Assembly (NCBI GenBank): GCA_017163975.1
Contig: JAFFSR010000245.1
Coordinates: forward strand, 3,611,001 to 3,675,000
Source: Anastatus disparis
Lineage: Eukaryota > Arthropoda > Insecta > Hymenoptera > Eupelmidae
Length of the DNA stretch: 64,000 nucleotides
Direction: 5' to 3'
The translations under genes and the position numbers were made by a program. Below, piece by piece: positions 21,981-32,435 of the stretch. Under the pieces are notes generated by a model, which worked only from the letters and a program-made list of their open reading frames with translations, was not told the DNA's origin and searched no databases. Position 1 is the first letter of the stretch, and each line of letters begins with the position of its first letter.

Positions 21981-23093
21981 TGGGTTACGTGTCATCAATC
22001 AAAAAATTTTCAATTTTTCAAATTAATAATCTATTAATATCAAGAATTTTCCAAAAATTATAATATTTATGATATGCAAACCTTACTTGTGATACATATA
22101 CTTTCTAATATTTGTAGCTCATTAAAATTTTACATTAGATGCAAAAAGGATTGTTAAGTAATTGCTAATAGTTTTTTTATTACTCTAAAATATTCTAACC
22201 TAAAATTAACCAGGAATGTGTATTTTAATCTTATGGTTTTTTTAATTTAAATTTCGTATTTCATATATATAAAAAACATTTGTAAAGATATTTTTATTAG
22301 AAATAAACACAAAATTTTTTTCAAGCTTGTTTCACGTAAAAATTAATTTTATAATTCAAATTCATGGTCATACATTAAGGTCTGGAAATTATAGTTGTTA
22401 CTTAGTTCCTAGTTCTCAGTTGATTTATATCAAATATTGTACAATCTTTGTTTTCCTTATGGAAGTAGAGTGAGAAATAGTCTCTTAATGGAATAAATTA
22501 TACACTTTTTTACTTCAAGCACATGTGTACATATATTTTTATATTATGCTTCATCAAATCATTTCCAATTTTATTCAATACTCAAAATTAATCTAAATTA
22601 ATTAATTCTTATTTACTTAAAATTAGTCATTTATACATAATAATATAATAAAAGAAAATTTAACCGAGCAGCGTTAGGAGCGAAAAACTTTAATGTAATT
22701 AATACCTATTAACCTAAAACCCATTAAATTGTGTAACAATTTTTAACATTTGATAAATATAATGTAAATCATAACCAAATCAGTCAGGCACTCAATCACA
22801 TAATACATTAATTTTATACACATTCTACTGTATGAAGCATTTTATAATTATCGGTTAAGAAATATTCTGATCACAATTAAAAAAAAAAGTTTATTTTTTA
22901 AATACTATTTACATTTTTAAATATAATTTTTATGAGAGAATTTATTTTGCAATTTAATTAAATTAACATTTGAATGAAATGATTTTTTATTATTACAGAC
23001 CTCTAATTCTAGCTTCATTAATTTAAAAGTAATTGTCATTTTACTGAATCTCTGTAACCAACAAACTGAATACTGTAAAAAGCTTACCTTTAA
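21981..23093. other. AT-rich stretch, nothing recognised
   Basis: No open frame of note, no tandem array and no matched inverted repeat that I could find. It lies between the satellite and the outermost inverted repeat of the nested cluster. Confidence 0.5.
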
Positions 23094-23577
23094 AAAGGTA
23101 TATAATGGGCAAGTATGCTTAGCGATTCATTTTGATTGATGATTTTAACCATTTTGATGTCTTTAACATATTATAAACTATTTTTAGTAATAAAATGAAA
23201 CCTTGACATTAGAATTTCATGAAATCACGAAACAAATGTCAAATATTTTTTTTGATAGTTGAATTTTAGATGGTTCACAGAATTAATCCATTTATTTAGT
23301 ATTTGAAACTATCGAATCTTGTTATTACAATTATATGAAATCACGAAACAAATGTTAAGTATATAATAAGGGTGATAAAACTATGGCATCTTACCATAAA
23401 TTTTAACAAAAGATTTATCAAATTTTTTCCTTTATAAATAAACGTTGAATTTCACTAACCAAATTGTATTATTTCTTGTTATCTTTTTTTTATCATTTAT
23501 TTAAAAGTGTTCTGAAATTTTTTGAATCTTATTAAATATTTACAAAATTACTTGCTAGGCCCGTGGATAAATATGTT
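23094..23577 (+). repeat. Outer inverted repeat W, left copy
   Basis: Matches the reverse complement of 52312-52737 at roughly 90 percent by eye. It starts TTACCTTTAAAAAGGTATA and ends GGCCCGTGGATAAATAT. The left copy has about 60 extra bases near 23106-23170. The copies bracket the nested cluster, so they may be the arms of one palindromic host element. No target duplication is visible, so two separate insertions remain possible. Confidence 0.75.
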
Positions 23578-23967
23578 ATGGCGATGTCTAAAGTTAAGAA
23601 ATTTGTACATAACATATGTATTTTCTGCATTTGTTGCATAGTATATTATATAATAATACAATTGTATATAAGGATTGATTTGAAAGATTATGTCATCTTA
23701 TTAAAAGTAAATTCTATTTGTTTTATAGAATTTTTTTCATGTGTCGTTGTTTCTTATTATTAATTATTAACATGTTTGGCAAAGATTCCTGTAAATTTAT
23801 AAATTGGGAATAGCAAATTATACAGTTGAGGGCATGCATACGCTCTACTATATCGGCCGATATAGCAGAGCGTAGGCCGAATTTCTAGAATCGAAGAATT
23901 AACTTTGTAAAAAAATTAATCATCAGAATGAATTTTTCTTTTGTAGGTCACTCTATCTTTAGATAAT

Positions 23968-24450
23968 CCTATTAAAAAAAACACGTGTAAAATACACGTA
24001 TTTTTGACACGTGTTTTTTACATGTAAAATTTGCGTGTTTTTTCACGCATATTTTTCACGTGTATTTTTCAGGTGTATTTTTTACATATTTTTTTATAGC
24101 TTTTCGAAGAGCTTCTACTGTCCGGCCTCTTATATCTGCATCTTCCAAATTTGTGTAAGGGATGACAAAACTTAGAAAAACGCTACCTAGTGACTTAAAG
24201 TCAAACCGACGTAATCGATCATTAATAGCAATTTTAATTTACTAGGTGGCTAAATTCTAAGTTTTGTCATCCCTTATACAAATTTGGAAGACGCAGATAT
24301 AAGAGACCAGATGGTAGAAGATCTTCGAAAAGCTATAAAAAAATATGTGAAAAATATGTGAAAAATACACGTGAAAAAAACATGTGAAAAATATGCGTGA
24401 AAAAACACGCAAATTTTACATGTAAAAAACACGTGTTTTTTTTAAATAGG
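23968..24450. mobile_element. Palindromic MITE with CACGTG-rich arms
   Basis: The ends CCTATT(T)AAAAAAAACACGTG and their complement enclose a palindrome centred near 24210. The partner arm of Y at about 50435 lacks this insert, which gives an empty-site comparison. The arms hold serial variants of ACACGTGTTTTTTACATG, and no gene is present. The exact target duplication is blurred by mutations. Confidence 0.8.
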
Positions 24451-25014
24451 GAGTAAAGGGCGGAAAATAGAAATACCTCAGGAATTCAAAAAAAAAATTA
24501 TTTTTCTTAAAATAATATGAAAATAATTATCATACTAGAAAGTTCAATGTTGTCAGGTTGGCAATACCTGACTCTGATGCGATACATTTTGGCGTTTTTC
24601 TTACGCTGTGAACTTCGAAATTTGAAATATATTGAATATTGTCATTTTATGCAAATGATAACTCAATCATTTTCTGTGATGATAGCAATGTTTTATTTTA
24701 TTTTGGCATAAATAAAATATGTTTGTTGTATATGTGTGAAATATAGCCAACAAAATAGAAAGGAAAAGACAATACAAATGTGTGCGTACGGGTATAAGAC
24801 ACGCACACACATGAAGTCTGTGATATTCTGTTACAGTAAGGCCCTTCTTACAGTAACCAATGAAAGAAGGGCTTTCTTATATTGTTTACTGTACTTCACA
24901 CATATAAAACAGAAAGTAAATTATTTTATATTTTTTTTTCTAATGAAAAATCATAAAAATTTCCTACATGCAGAAATAATGTATTCTAAACATTTGCAAT
25001 GCATACAATAATAG

Positions 25015-25695
25015 CCCCAGTGGAAATCAGTTTTCCTAACAACTGCAAGCAACTGCTAATAACTGTCATAAATAGTTTGTTTTGAGACAGAAGTAGCGGT
25101 TATTTGCAGTTAATAGTAGTTATTTGCAATTATTAACAGTTATTAACATTCATAAGCACAACAATTTTGTACGATACAATTTAAAAAAATTAAGATAATA
25201 GTAACAGTTTTTTGCAGTTACTTTTTTATGTTTGCAGTTGTTTACCGTTATTTGCGGATTCTTGCAGTTATTTGCAATTATTTTCTGATTTTTGTAATTA
25301 TTTGCAGAAGGATTCTTGCAGTTATTTGCAATTATTTTCTGATTTTTGTAATTATTCGCAGAAACTTGCAGTTATTTATAGTTGATAATAGTTATTCATA
25401 AAAATTTATTGTCTTGGAAATTTTTTCCTATAAATAAAAAATTTAAAAATTATTTAAAAAACGTATAACTGCTAATAACTGTTAATGAAATAACAAATAA
25501 CTGCTTATGGATGCTAATAATTGCTAATGACTGTTAATAACTGATGACAACTGCTATTAACTGCAAATAACCGCTACTTCTGTCTCAAACTAAACTATTT
25601 ATAACAGTTATTAGCAGCTTTTAGCAGTTATTTGCAGTTATTAGCGATTATTTTCAATTATTAATAGTTATTAGCAAAACCGATTTCCACTAGGG
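25015..25695. mobile_element. Palindromic MITE built of GTTATTTGCAGTTATTAGC-like repeats
   Basis: The ends CCCCAGTGGAAATCAGTTTT and the complement of CCCTAGTGGAAATCGGTTTT are well matched. The inside is a large palindrome of short units such as AACTGCTAATAACTG and TTTGCAGTTATT. No coding. It sits in the loop of element Y. Confidence 0.8.
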
Positions 25696-25993
25696 AGCTA
25701 ATTCATTTTCGAATATATCATTACTAACACGTATACACAAGAATAATGTTAGAATAAGAAAAAGAAAGCAACAGAATAGATGAAAACGCGACTTCATGTA
25801 TGTGCGTGTCTTATACCCGTACGCACACGTTTGTATTGTCTTTTCCTTTCAATTTTGTTCGCTATACCTTACACATATACAACAAAAATATTTTATTTAT
25901 GCCAAAAAAGAATAAGACTTTATTGCTTTTATCACAGCAGAATAAAAAATGATTGAGTTATCATTTGCATAAAATGATATCATTCAATATATT

Positions 25994-28948
25994 ATAGTGT
26001 ATGTATGTGTATACAAGGTATTTATACACATGCATACACATAAGCCGAAATAACGGCGCGTATATTTAAGGGTAGGGTTTCACGCTACTTTACCGATCGA
26101 AAATTATAACTTTATAAAATTACAATTTTTGAAAAAACTATACATCGGAATGAGTTTTCTTTTTATAGATCACTTCATTTAATTTCGATGATGGGCGGAA
26201 ACTCTAAAAATTACCGGAAAAAAGCGTTAATCGAAGATAATTAGAAAAACAAATTTCTCAGTTCGAAAAAATCAAATTTCTCAAAAACCGTGTTTCGTAG
26301 AGAAATTTCCTATTCAGGATCATTTTATTTTTGAAAAATGAAGGGCGGAAACTTTGTTTGATAAATCATATCGCAAAAAAGCAAAATTACATTTTTCTAA
26401 AAAGATGCGATCAACTGTAAGAATACAATGGCCGTGCAAGAAGCCATGTTTCATAGTTGGCATCAATGCTAATGTATAGTTTGGTACGCGCCAACTTCTA
26501 ATTCGAATTTTAAATGTAAATTGAATTTGTTTTATATGTACAATTTCTATAAATAAACACTTTTTCAACATAAAACTGTTTTATTTTATTTAAAATATAA
26601 ATATATAAAAAATTTAATATTATAAGAGAGAACAATATAGTTTACATCATTTGCGAACTCATTATTTTTTTTTAATTTTCATTATAGCAAAATAAGTAAT
26701 CTATTCGTTTCTTTGTTTGAAACAAAATATTTTTTGAATGACTTTATTGAATTAGCGAAACTTTAGCATATCCTAATCTTTTTTGAATGAAAATGTTTTC
26801 AAAAGCGAATAATAAGGATTACTTAATCTTATTGATAATTATGGTTTTTGAAAAATAAACAGTCATAAGTAATTTTATTAATATAAGACTTTGAAAAAAC
26901 GTGAGAAAAATCACTTAATTTTTTAAATCTTAGTGTAATGAGTATAAAATAAAATTCATAATATTATTTTTGAAAAATTTGTAGAAATCTATTTTTCAAA
27001 TTCATTATTTTCCTAATATTTATCTTTTTATTCGGAATTTAAATTTTACATTCATGTTATATATAGATTTATCAATCAAACATAAATATAAAAAAAATAG
27101 AAAAGATTTTGAAATATATTTTTTTTGACCAAATTTTTTTAAAGATAAATGAACAAGACTCTCCGTAAAACACAAACTGCAAAAAAACTTTCTTTTATTT
27201 GACAAAGAATTCAATTTGGTAGAAATGAATGATTAGTTTTTGAATTTTGTAAATAAATTAAGTCATAAATAAATGTACATGTTGAACCTTAAAACTTCAA
27301 TTTTATTTATGCATTATAATACTTATTATTTTAACAAAATGTTATTTTTTCAAAAAACTGTAAAAAACTATGAAAAAATATAAATAATCGTAAATAAATG
27401 TGAATAATTGTAAAAAAAATAAATAAATGTAAATAACTGTAAATAAATATAAACAACTGTATATTATAGTTATTTACAGTTAGTAACACTTATTTACAAT
27501 TATTTCCAGAAATTCTTTCCATATGGGCTTATCTTAATAAAATTATTTACAACTGTTTATTTTTAAAGAACGATAATATAAAATAATATTTGATGAGATT
27601 ATATTATATAATAAAATTATATTAGCAATAAAATTAAGTAATCCTTATCATTCGCTTTTCAAAACATATTTTCATTCTAAAAAGGTTAGGATATGCCAAA
27701 GTTTCGCTAATTCAATAAAGTCATTCAAAAAATATTTTGTTTCAAACAAAGAAACGAATAGATTACTTATTTTGCTATAATGAAAATTAAAAAAAAAATA
27801 ATGAGTTCGCAAATGATGTAAACTATATTGTTCTCTCTTATAATATTAAATTTTTTACATATTTATGTTTTAAATAAAATAAAACAGTTTTATGTTGAAA
27901 AAGTGTTTATTTATAGAAATTGTACATATAAAACAAATTCAATTTACATTTAAAATTCGAATTAGAAGTTGGCGCGTACCAAACTATACATTAGCATTGA
28001 TGCCAACTATGAAACATGGCTTCTTGCACGGCCATTGTATTCTTACAGCTGATCGCATCTTTTTAGAAAAATGTTATTTTGATTTTTTGCGATATGATTT
28101 ATCAAACCAAGTTTCCACCCTTTATTTTTCAAAAATAAAATGATCCTGAATAGGAAATTTCCCTACGAAACACGGTTTTTGAGAAATTTGATTTTTTCGA
28201 ACTGAGAAATTTGTTTTTCTAATTATCTTCGATTAACGCTTTTTTCCGGTAATTTTTAGAGTTTCCGCCCTTCATCGAAATTAAATAAAGTGATCTATAA
28301 AAGGAAAACTCATTCCGATGTATAGTTTTTTCAAAAATTGTAATTTTATAAAATTATAATTTTCGATCGGTAAAGTAGCGTGAAACCATACCCTTAAAAA
28401 GGTGTAAAACAGAAAATTATAGGAATATAAAAGAAAATACAAATAGGAAAACACTTGCTACCATAAAATTAAGAAACAGCATAAAAGAGAGAGAAAATAC
28501 TTGAGCAGCACACAAAGGCCAGGTTTTTCCCACCGTTTAAATCTTTTTATTACTCAGGTCATGAACGATGCATATGTGCACATCGGCATTCAAAAATACA
28601 GTTACTGTTTAGCAAATATACCCAAAGTAATTTCAGTTTTTTATAATCGATAGATTTTATGTATAGTTTTAAGAAAAGGAAATAGAGGCGAGGGAGGGAG
28701 AAAAGACCAAAAATGTAAGCCTAAGAAAACACACTCGGGACACTTCGTCCTCGAACCTTGTACAGGAACTTGCTGAGAAAATATAATTTTTCACTTACAA
28801 CATTTAATATCAGTCTATTGTCATTTTTATTTAAATTCACTTCCATATACAACAGATTCTTTATCCAAGGTGCTTGATGCGGCTTTGATTATAAAACGCA
28901 ATATCGGACATTAAGGCATTGTAGACGCGCCCGAATCTACATACTTCA
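25994..28948 (+). repeat. 5' LTR of the gypsy element (interrupted)
   Basis: Begins ATAGTGTATGTATGTG and ends AATCTACATACTTCA. Without the TTAA insert (2324 bp plus 4) it is 627 bp and matches 49606-50233. The first bases before TG are set by the target duplication. An alternative start at TG (25998) would leave no duplication. Confidence 0.9.
26070..28393. mobile_element. 2.3-kb palindromic TTAA element inside the 5' LTR
   Basis: TTAA at 26066-26069 and 28394-28397. The 3' LTR shows the single TTAA of the empty site at about 49678. The arms of about 770 bp start GGGTAGGGTTTCACGCTACT and are close mirror images. The inner sequence CTACTTTACCGATCGAAAAT is shared with element Z (50557-51268). 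An 83-codon frame occurs in each arm (26571-26320 minus and 27892-28143 plus) with about five amino-acid differences. No transposase is present. Confidence 0.92.
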
Positions 28949-28969
28949 GTGGTGACAGCGGTTTTTTGC
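28949..28969 (+). promoter_or_regulatory. Probable primer binding site of the gypsy element
   Basis: GTGGTGACAGCGG directly follows the 5' LTR. A TGG start is typical of sites complementary to a tRNA 3' end. I cannot say which tRNA. Confidence 0.5.
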
Positions 28970-29347
28970 GTATATCAAAATCGTTTAAAAAAAAAAAAGT
29001 GTAAAGAACAATAAGAGTGAAAAAAAAGGTGTTGAGAAAAAATGAAAAAAAAGGCGCTGGACGAACGTCAACCATCAGAGGCAGCTTCAACTCCAAGTAA
29101 TGAGATAGAAGAAAGTGGCAAATTAAGTTGTAAAAGTGTACAAAAATATAGTTATAGACAATATTAGTTACTCTAAGTGAATATTAAATAATATTATTGT
29201 AAATCTAGTTATTACGTTCGCCAATTCTACGCTTCGGAACTGTAAGTAATATATTTTTCTCTCTCTTTTTGGTGGCAAGTTAGGAAAAATAATCATAATT
29301 TCAGTTTGAATACTAAACAAAAGTTTTAGTATTAAGTATAAACAAAA
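28970..29347 (+). other. Gypsy untranslated leader
   Basis: Between the primer site and the gag start. A-rich with no coding. An antisense open frame here is a shadow. Confidence 0.6.
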
Positions 29348-30364
29348 TTGTCAAATAAAAAAACAAAAATGTCAAATATAGAAGAAAATAGATCTGACAT
29401 CTCCTTGAACGCTCTTGAGGTCGTGAATTACGCTAGAAATTTCCACGTATTATCTCCGAAAAGTCAAATGTCGATTTCGTCTCCTTCTTTCTCACTCGAT
29501 AATAACTTTGAAACAACTAGATTAGCTCCAAGATAAATTAATTGCCTTGATAATATTTCTAATTATTCTAGCCCAGGTTCAGAGTCATATTTATCAGTTA
29601 AATTAGCATTAGAATTAGTACCGATATTTGATGGACAAGAAACGTGCATTAACAAATTTCTAAAACAGTGTAAAAAAGCAAATTCACGTGTTAAACCTAG
29701 TGATAAAATTAATTTATTAACATTAATTAGAAATAAAGTAGTTGGCTACGCTGATGAAGTAATCTCTAGTAAAGATCCGGAAACTATAGAAGAATTAACA
29801 CAAATACTTAAAGAATGCTTTTCAAAATCCTTCGATTATAATACATTATACCGTGAATTAACTACACAAAAACAAAATGAAAATGAATCGGTACAAATTT
29901 TTGGAGCGCGTATAAGTAATATTCTACCTCGCGTACAAGAAGCGGCTCGAGAAAGTTTCACTGCAATTCATGCAAACGCAAATATCGAAATGTTAAATAA
30001 AATTGCTATAAACACGTTTGCTGAAGGTTTACGTAATCAAATAATCGTTAGCTGGATAAAACAGAATAATATAAATAGTATTTATGAAGCTATACGTTTA
30101 GCTTCACAATTAGAACAATCTTTTGAAAATCAAGCAGCAATATTTAACGTTAGCGCTCAAAATAAACAGACCATAAATTCTAGACCGTACCCCTTTAACA
30201 CTAAAATACATAAAATAAATAATATTCGTGCATGCTACAATTGTAATGAACCCGGTCATTTTAAAATAAATTGCCCTAAACGTGAAAATAACAAACGTAA
30301 AATTTTTAACCATCAGCAAAAATTTTGTAATAATTGTAAAAAAAAACCAATCATCTTGCAATAA
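29348..30364 (+). pseudogene. Gypsy gag with one in-frame stop
   Basis: Starts MSNKKTKMSNIEENRSD. A TAA at 29534-29536 interrupts it, after which the same frame stays open to 30364. The middle (PIFDGQETCINKFLKQC and QNENESVQIFGARI) is typical of the gypsy capsid region. One zinc knuckle CYNCNEPGHFKINC (30233-30274) is complete. A second starts CNNC and is lost by a frameshift in the A-run near 30340. Gag builds the particle and packages element RNA. Confidence 0.85.
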
Positions 30365-30557
30365 ATTGTTTAAAAAGAAAAAGAGAAGAAAGTTTTAATC
30401 AAAATAGGGTAAAGCAGATTGAAAATGTTGAGATCCAACAAAATCATTTAAACTCCAACGCAGCTCCGCAGACCGGCCGCTCGCGGAGCATGGTAGTAGT
30501 AGGTCAATCCAATGCTACAGAATCTATTACAACTTCAACGTAGAAAAAATACCAAAA

Positions 30558-31334
30558 TTGCCCATCATCACCCTTGATCATGGCATATTTTTCGAAGGTC
30601 TTGGAAACCTTTTAATTGATACAGGATGCCAGATAAATCTCATTAAAGAAAACTCCTTATCAGATTCAGCAATCGTAAATACACAAGTAAATTACCATCT
30701 GACAGGTATCGGAAAAGGGATGATTCGAACGTTAGGTCAAGTTAGAGTTCCGATTCGCGACATAACTATAGACTTCCAAGTCATAGAAAATAGTTTTCCA
30801 ATAGAGCACGCGGGTATTCTCGGCGTATCCTTTTTATGTAAACAAGAAGCCATCTTAAAATTTAAAGACAAATTGCCAAGTAGCATAATTCTCAGTGAAA
30901 AAGAAATACAATTCTTCGAACACGTCTCTTTCAAATTACCTCCAAGAACTAAAAAACTTATTGCCCTACCGATAAAAAATAAGGAAATTAAAGAAGGGTA
31001 TCTACGTCATATCGATATAGGGAAAGGAGTTTACCTCGGAGAAGCCCTTGTTTCTCAAAATAACGGTTTTATTTCGGTCTTTGTCACAAATTCTACGCCA
31101 AATCACGTAACCATTTCGACGCCGCCTGTTGAACTCGAAGAATTGGAAGTAATTAGACCTTTCCCGCGTACGGTAAAAACAGCAAATCCAGGTATAAACA
31201 AAGAAAAGGTAGCTGCAGAAAGATTAAAAGTAATAAGCGATATGTTAGATTTAAGAGACTTGAACGAAGAAGAAAAAACTTCTATTTTCGAGATTATTTA
31301 CGACTACCCATATCAATTTTTTTTTACCTGGTGA
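30558..31334 (+). pseudogene. Gypsy protease and pol start
   Basis: Contains LLIDTGCQINLI, the aspartic-protease active site (D21 from the first Met of this frame), followed by AGILGVSFL, a flap/core motif of retropepsins. The frame is open upstream to about 30540 without a Met, as expected for gag-pol fusion. It ends early at FFFTW because of an extra T in the T-run at about 31315-31324. RT coding continues in another frame with LPGDKIGYTNV. Confidence 0.82.
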
Positions 31335-32435
31335 CAAAATAGGTTATACTAATGTCACAACACATAAAATTATTACCACAGATGAAATACCTGTAAATTC
31401 AAAACAGTTTAGATTCGCATTTTCTCAAAAGTCGGAAATAAATAAACAAGTAAAAGACTTTTTAGAAAACGAAATAATAGAACCTTCATACTCTCCGTGG
31501 AACTCTCCCGTTTTCATAATTCCCATAAAATCCTTAAATAACGAAAAAAAATACAGGATGGTAATTGATTATAGAAAATTAAATAATAAAACAATCAAAG
31601 ATAGTTATCCCCTCCCCAACATCACGGAGATTCTCGATCAGTTAGGTGGAGCCAAATACTTCAGTGTCCTAGATCTCCACTCAGGTTTCCATCAAGTTTT
31701 AATAGACGAAAAATCCAGAGAAAAGACAGCTTTTTCCACCCCTGAAGGACATTTTCACTTTAACCGTTTAAGTTTTGGTCTATGTAATGGACCAGCAACA
31801 TTCCAAAGGGTCGTAGATCAGGTGCTATCGGGACTGAATAATATCGAACTTTTTATTTTTATGGACAATGTAGTCATTTTCAGAAATTCCATTCAAGATC
31901 ATTCAATAAAATTAAGGAAACTACTCGGTCGATTGAAAACAGCTGGTTTGGTGCTCCACCCGGAAAAGTGCAATTTCTTACGTCGAGAAGTTGTATATTT
32001 GGGTCATGTATTAAGCAGTGAAGGTGTTAAACCTGATCCAAAAAAAATCGAAGCGGTGAAAAAATTCCCGATTCCTAAAACAAGAAAAAACTTAAAATCA
32101 TTCTTAGGGTTAGTTAATTACTATAGACGATTTATAAAAAACATGGCTCATATCGCAAAACCATTAACTCATCTAACTAAAGAAAAAGTCATTTTTAAAT
32201 GGAACGAATCAGCTCAGACCGCGTTTGAAACACTGCGAGACATATTATGTTCCGAACCATTATTAATTTTTCCGGACTTCAACGAACCATTTCTAGTTAC
32301 TTGTGACGCGTCTAATTACGGGATTTCGGGAATATTAAGCCAAGGCCCTATAGGTAAAGATCGCCCCATCGCATACGCTTCTAGAACGCTTAACGAAGCC
32401 GAATCGCATTATTCTACAATAGAAAAAGAATTATT
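31325..32435 (+). pseudogene. Gypsy reverse transcriptase and first part of RNase H
   Basis: Shows MVIDYRKLNNKT, YPLPNITEILDQLGG, FSVLDLHSGFHQV and FGLCNGPATFQRV, then the catalytic box reads FMDN (31858-31869) where YxDD is expected. The second Asp is Asn, so polymerase activity would be lost. RNase H begins with VTCDASNYGISGILSQ and PIAYASRTLN. The frame is cut at EKELL by element 3, where the TATT duplication lies. It resumes at 34964. Confidence 0.9.

Noticed and set aside
26320..28143. 83-codon frames as genuine genes
   Set aside because: They lie in mirrored arms of a non-autonomous element with no domain or codon signal. Kept only as a question in the findings.
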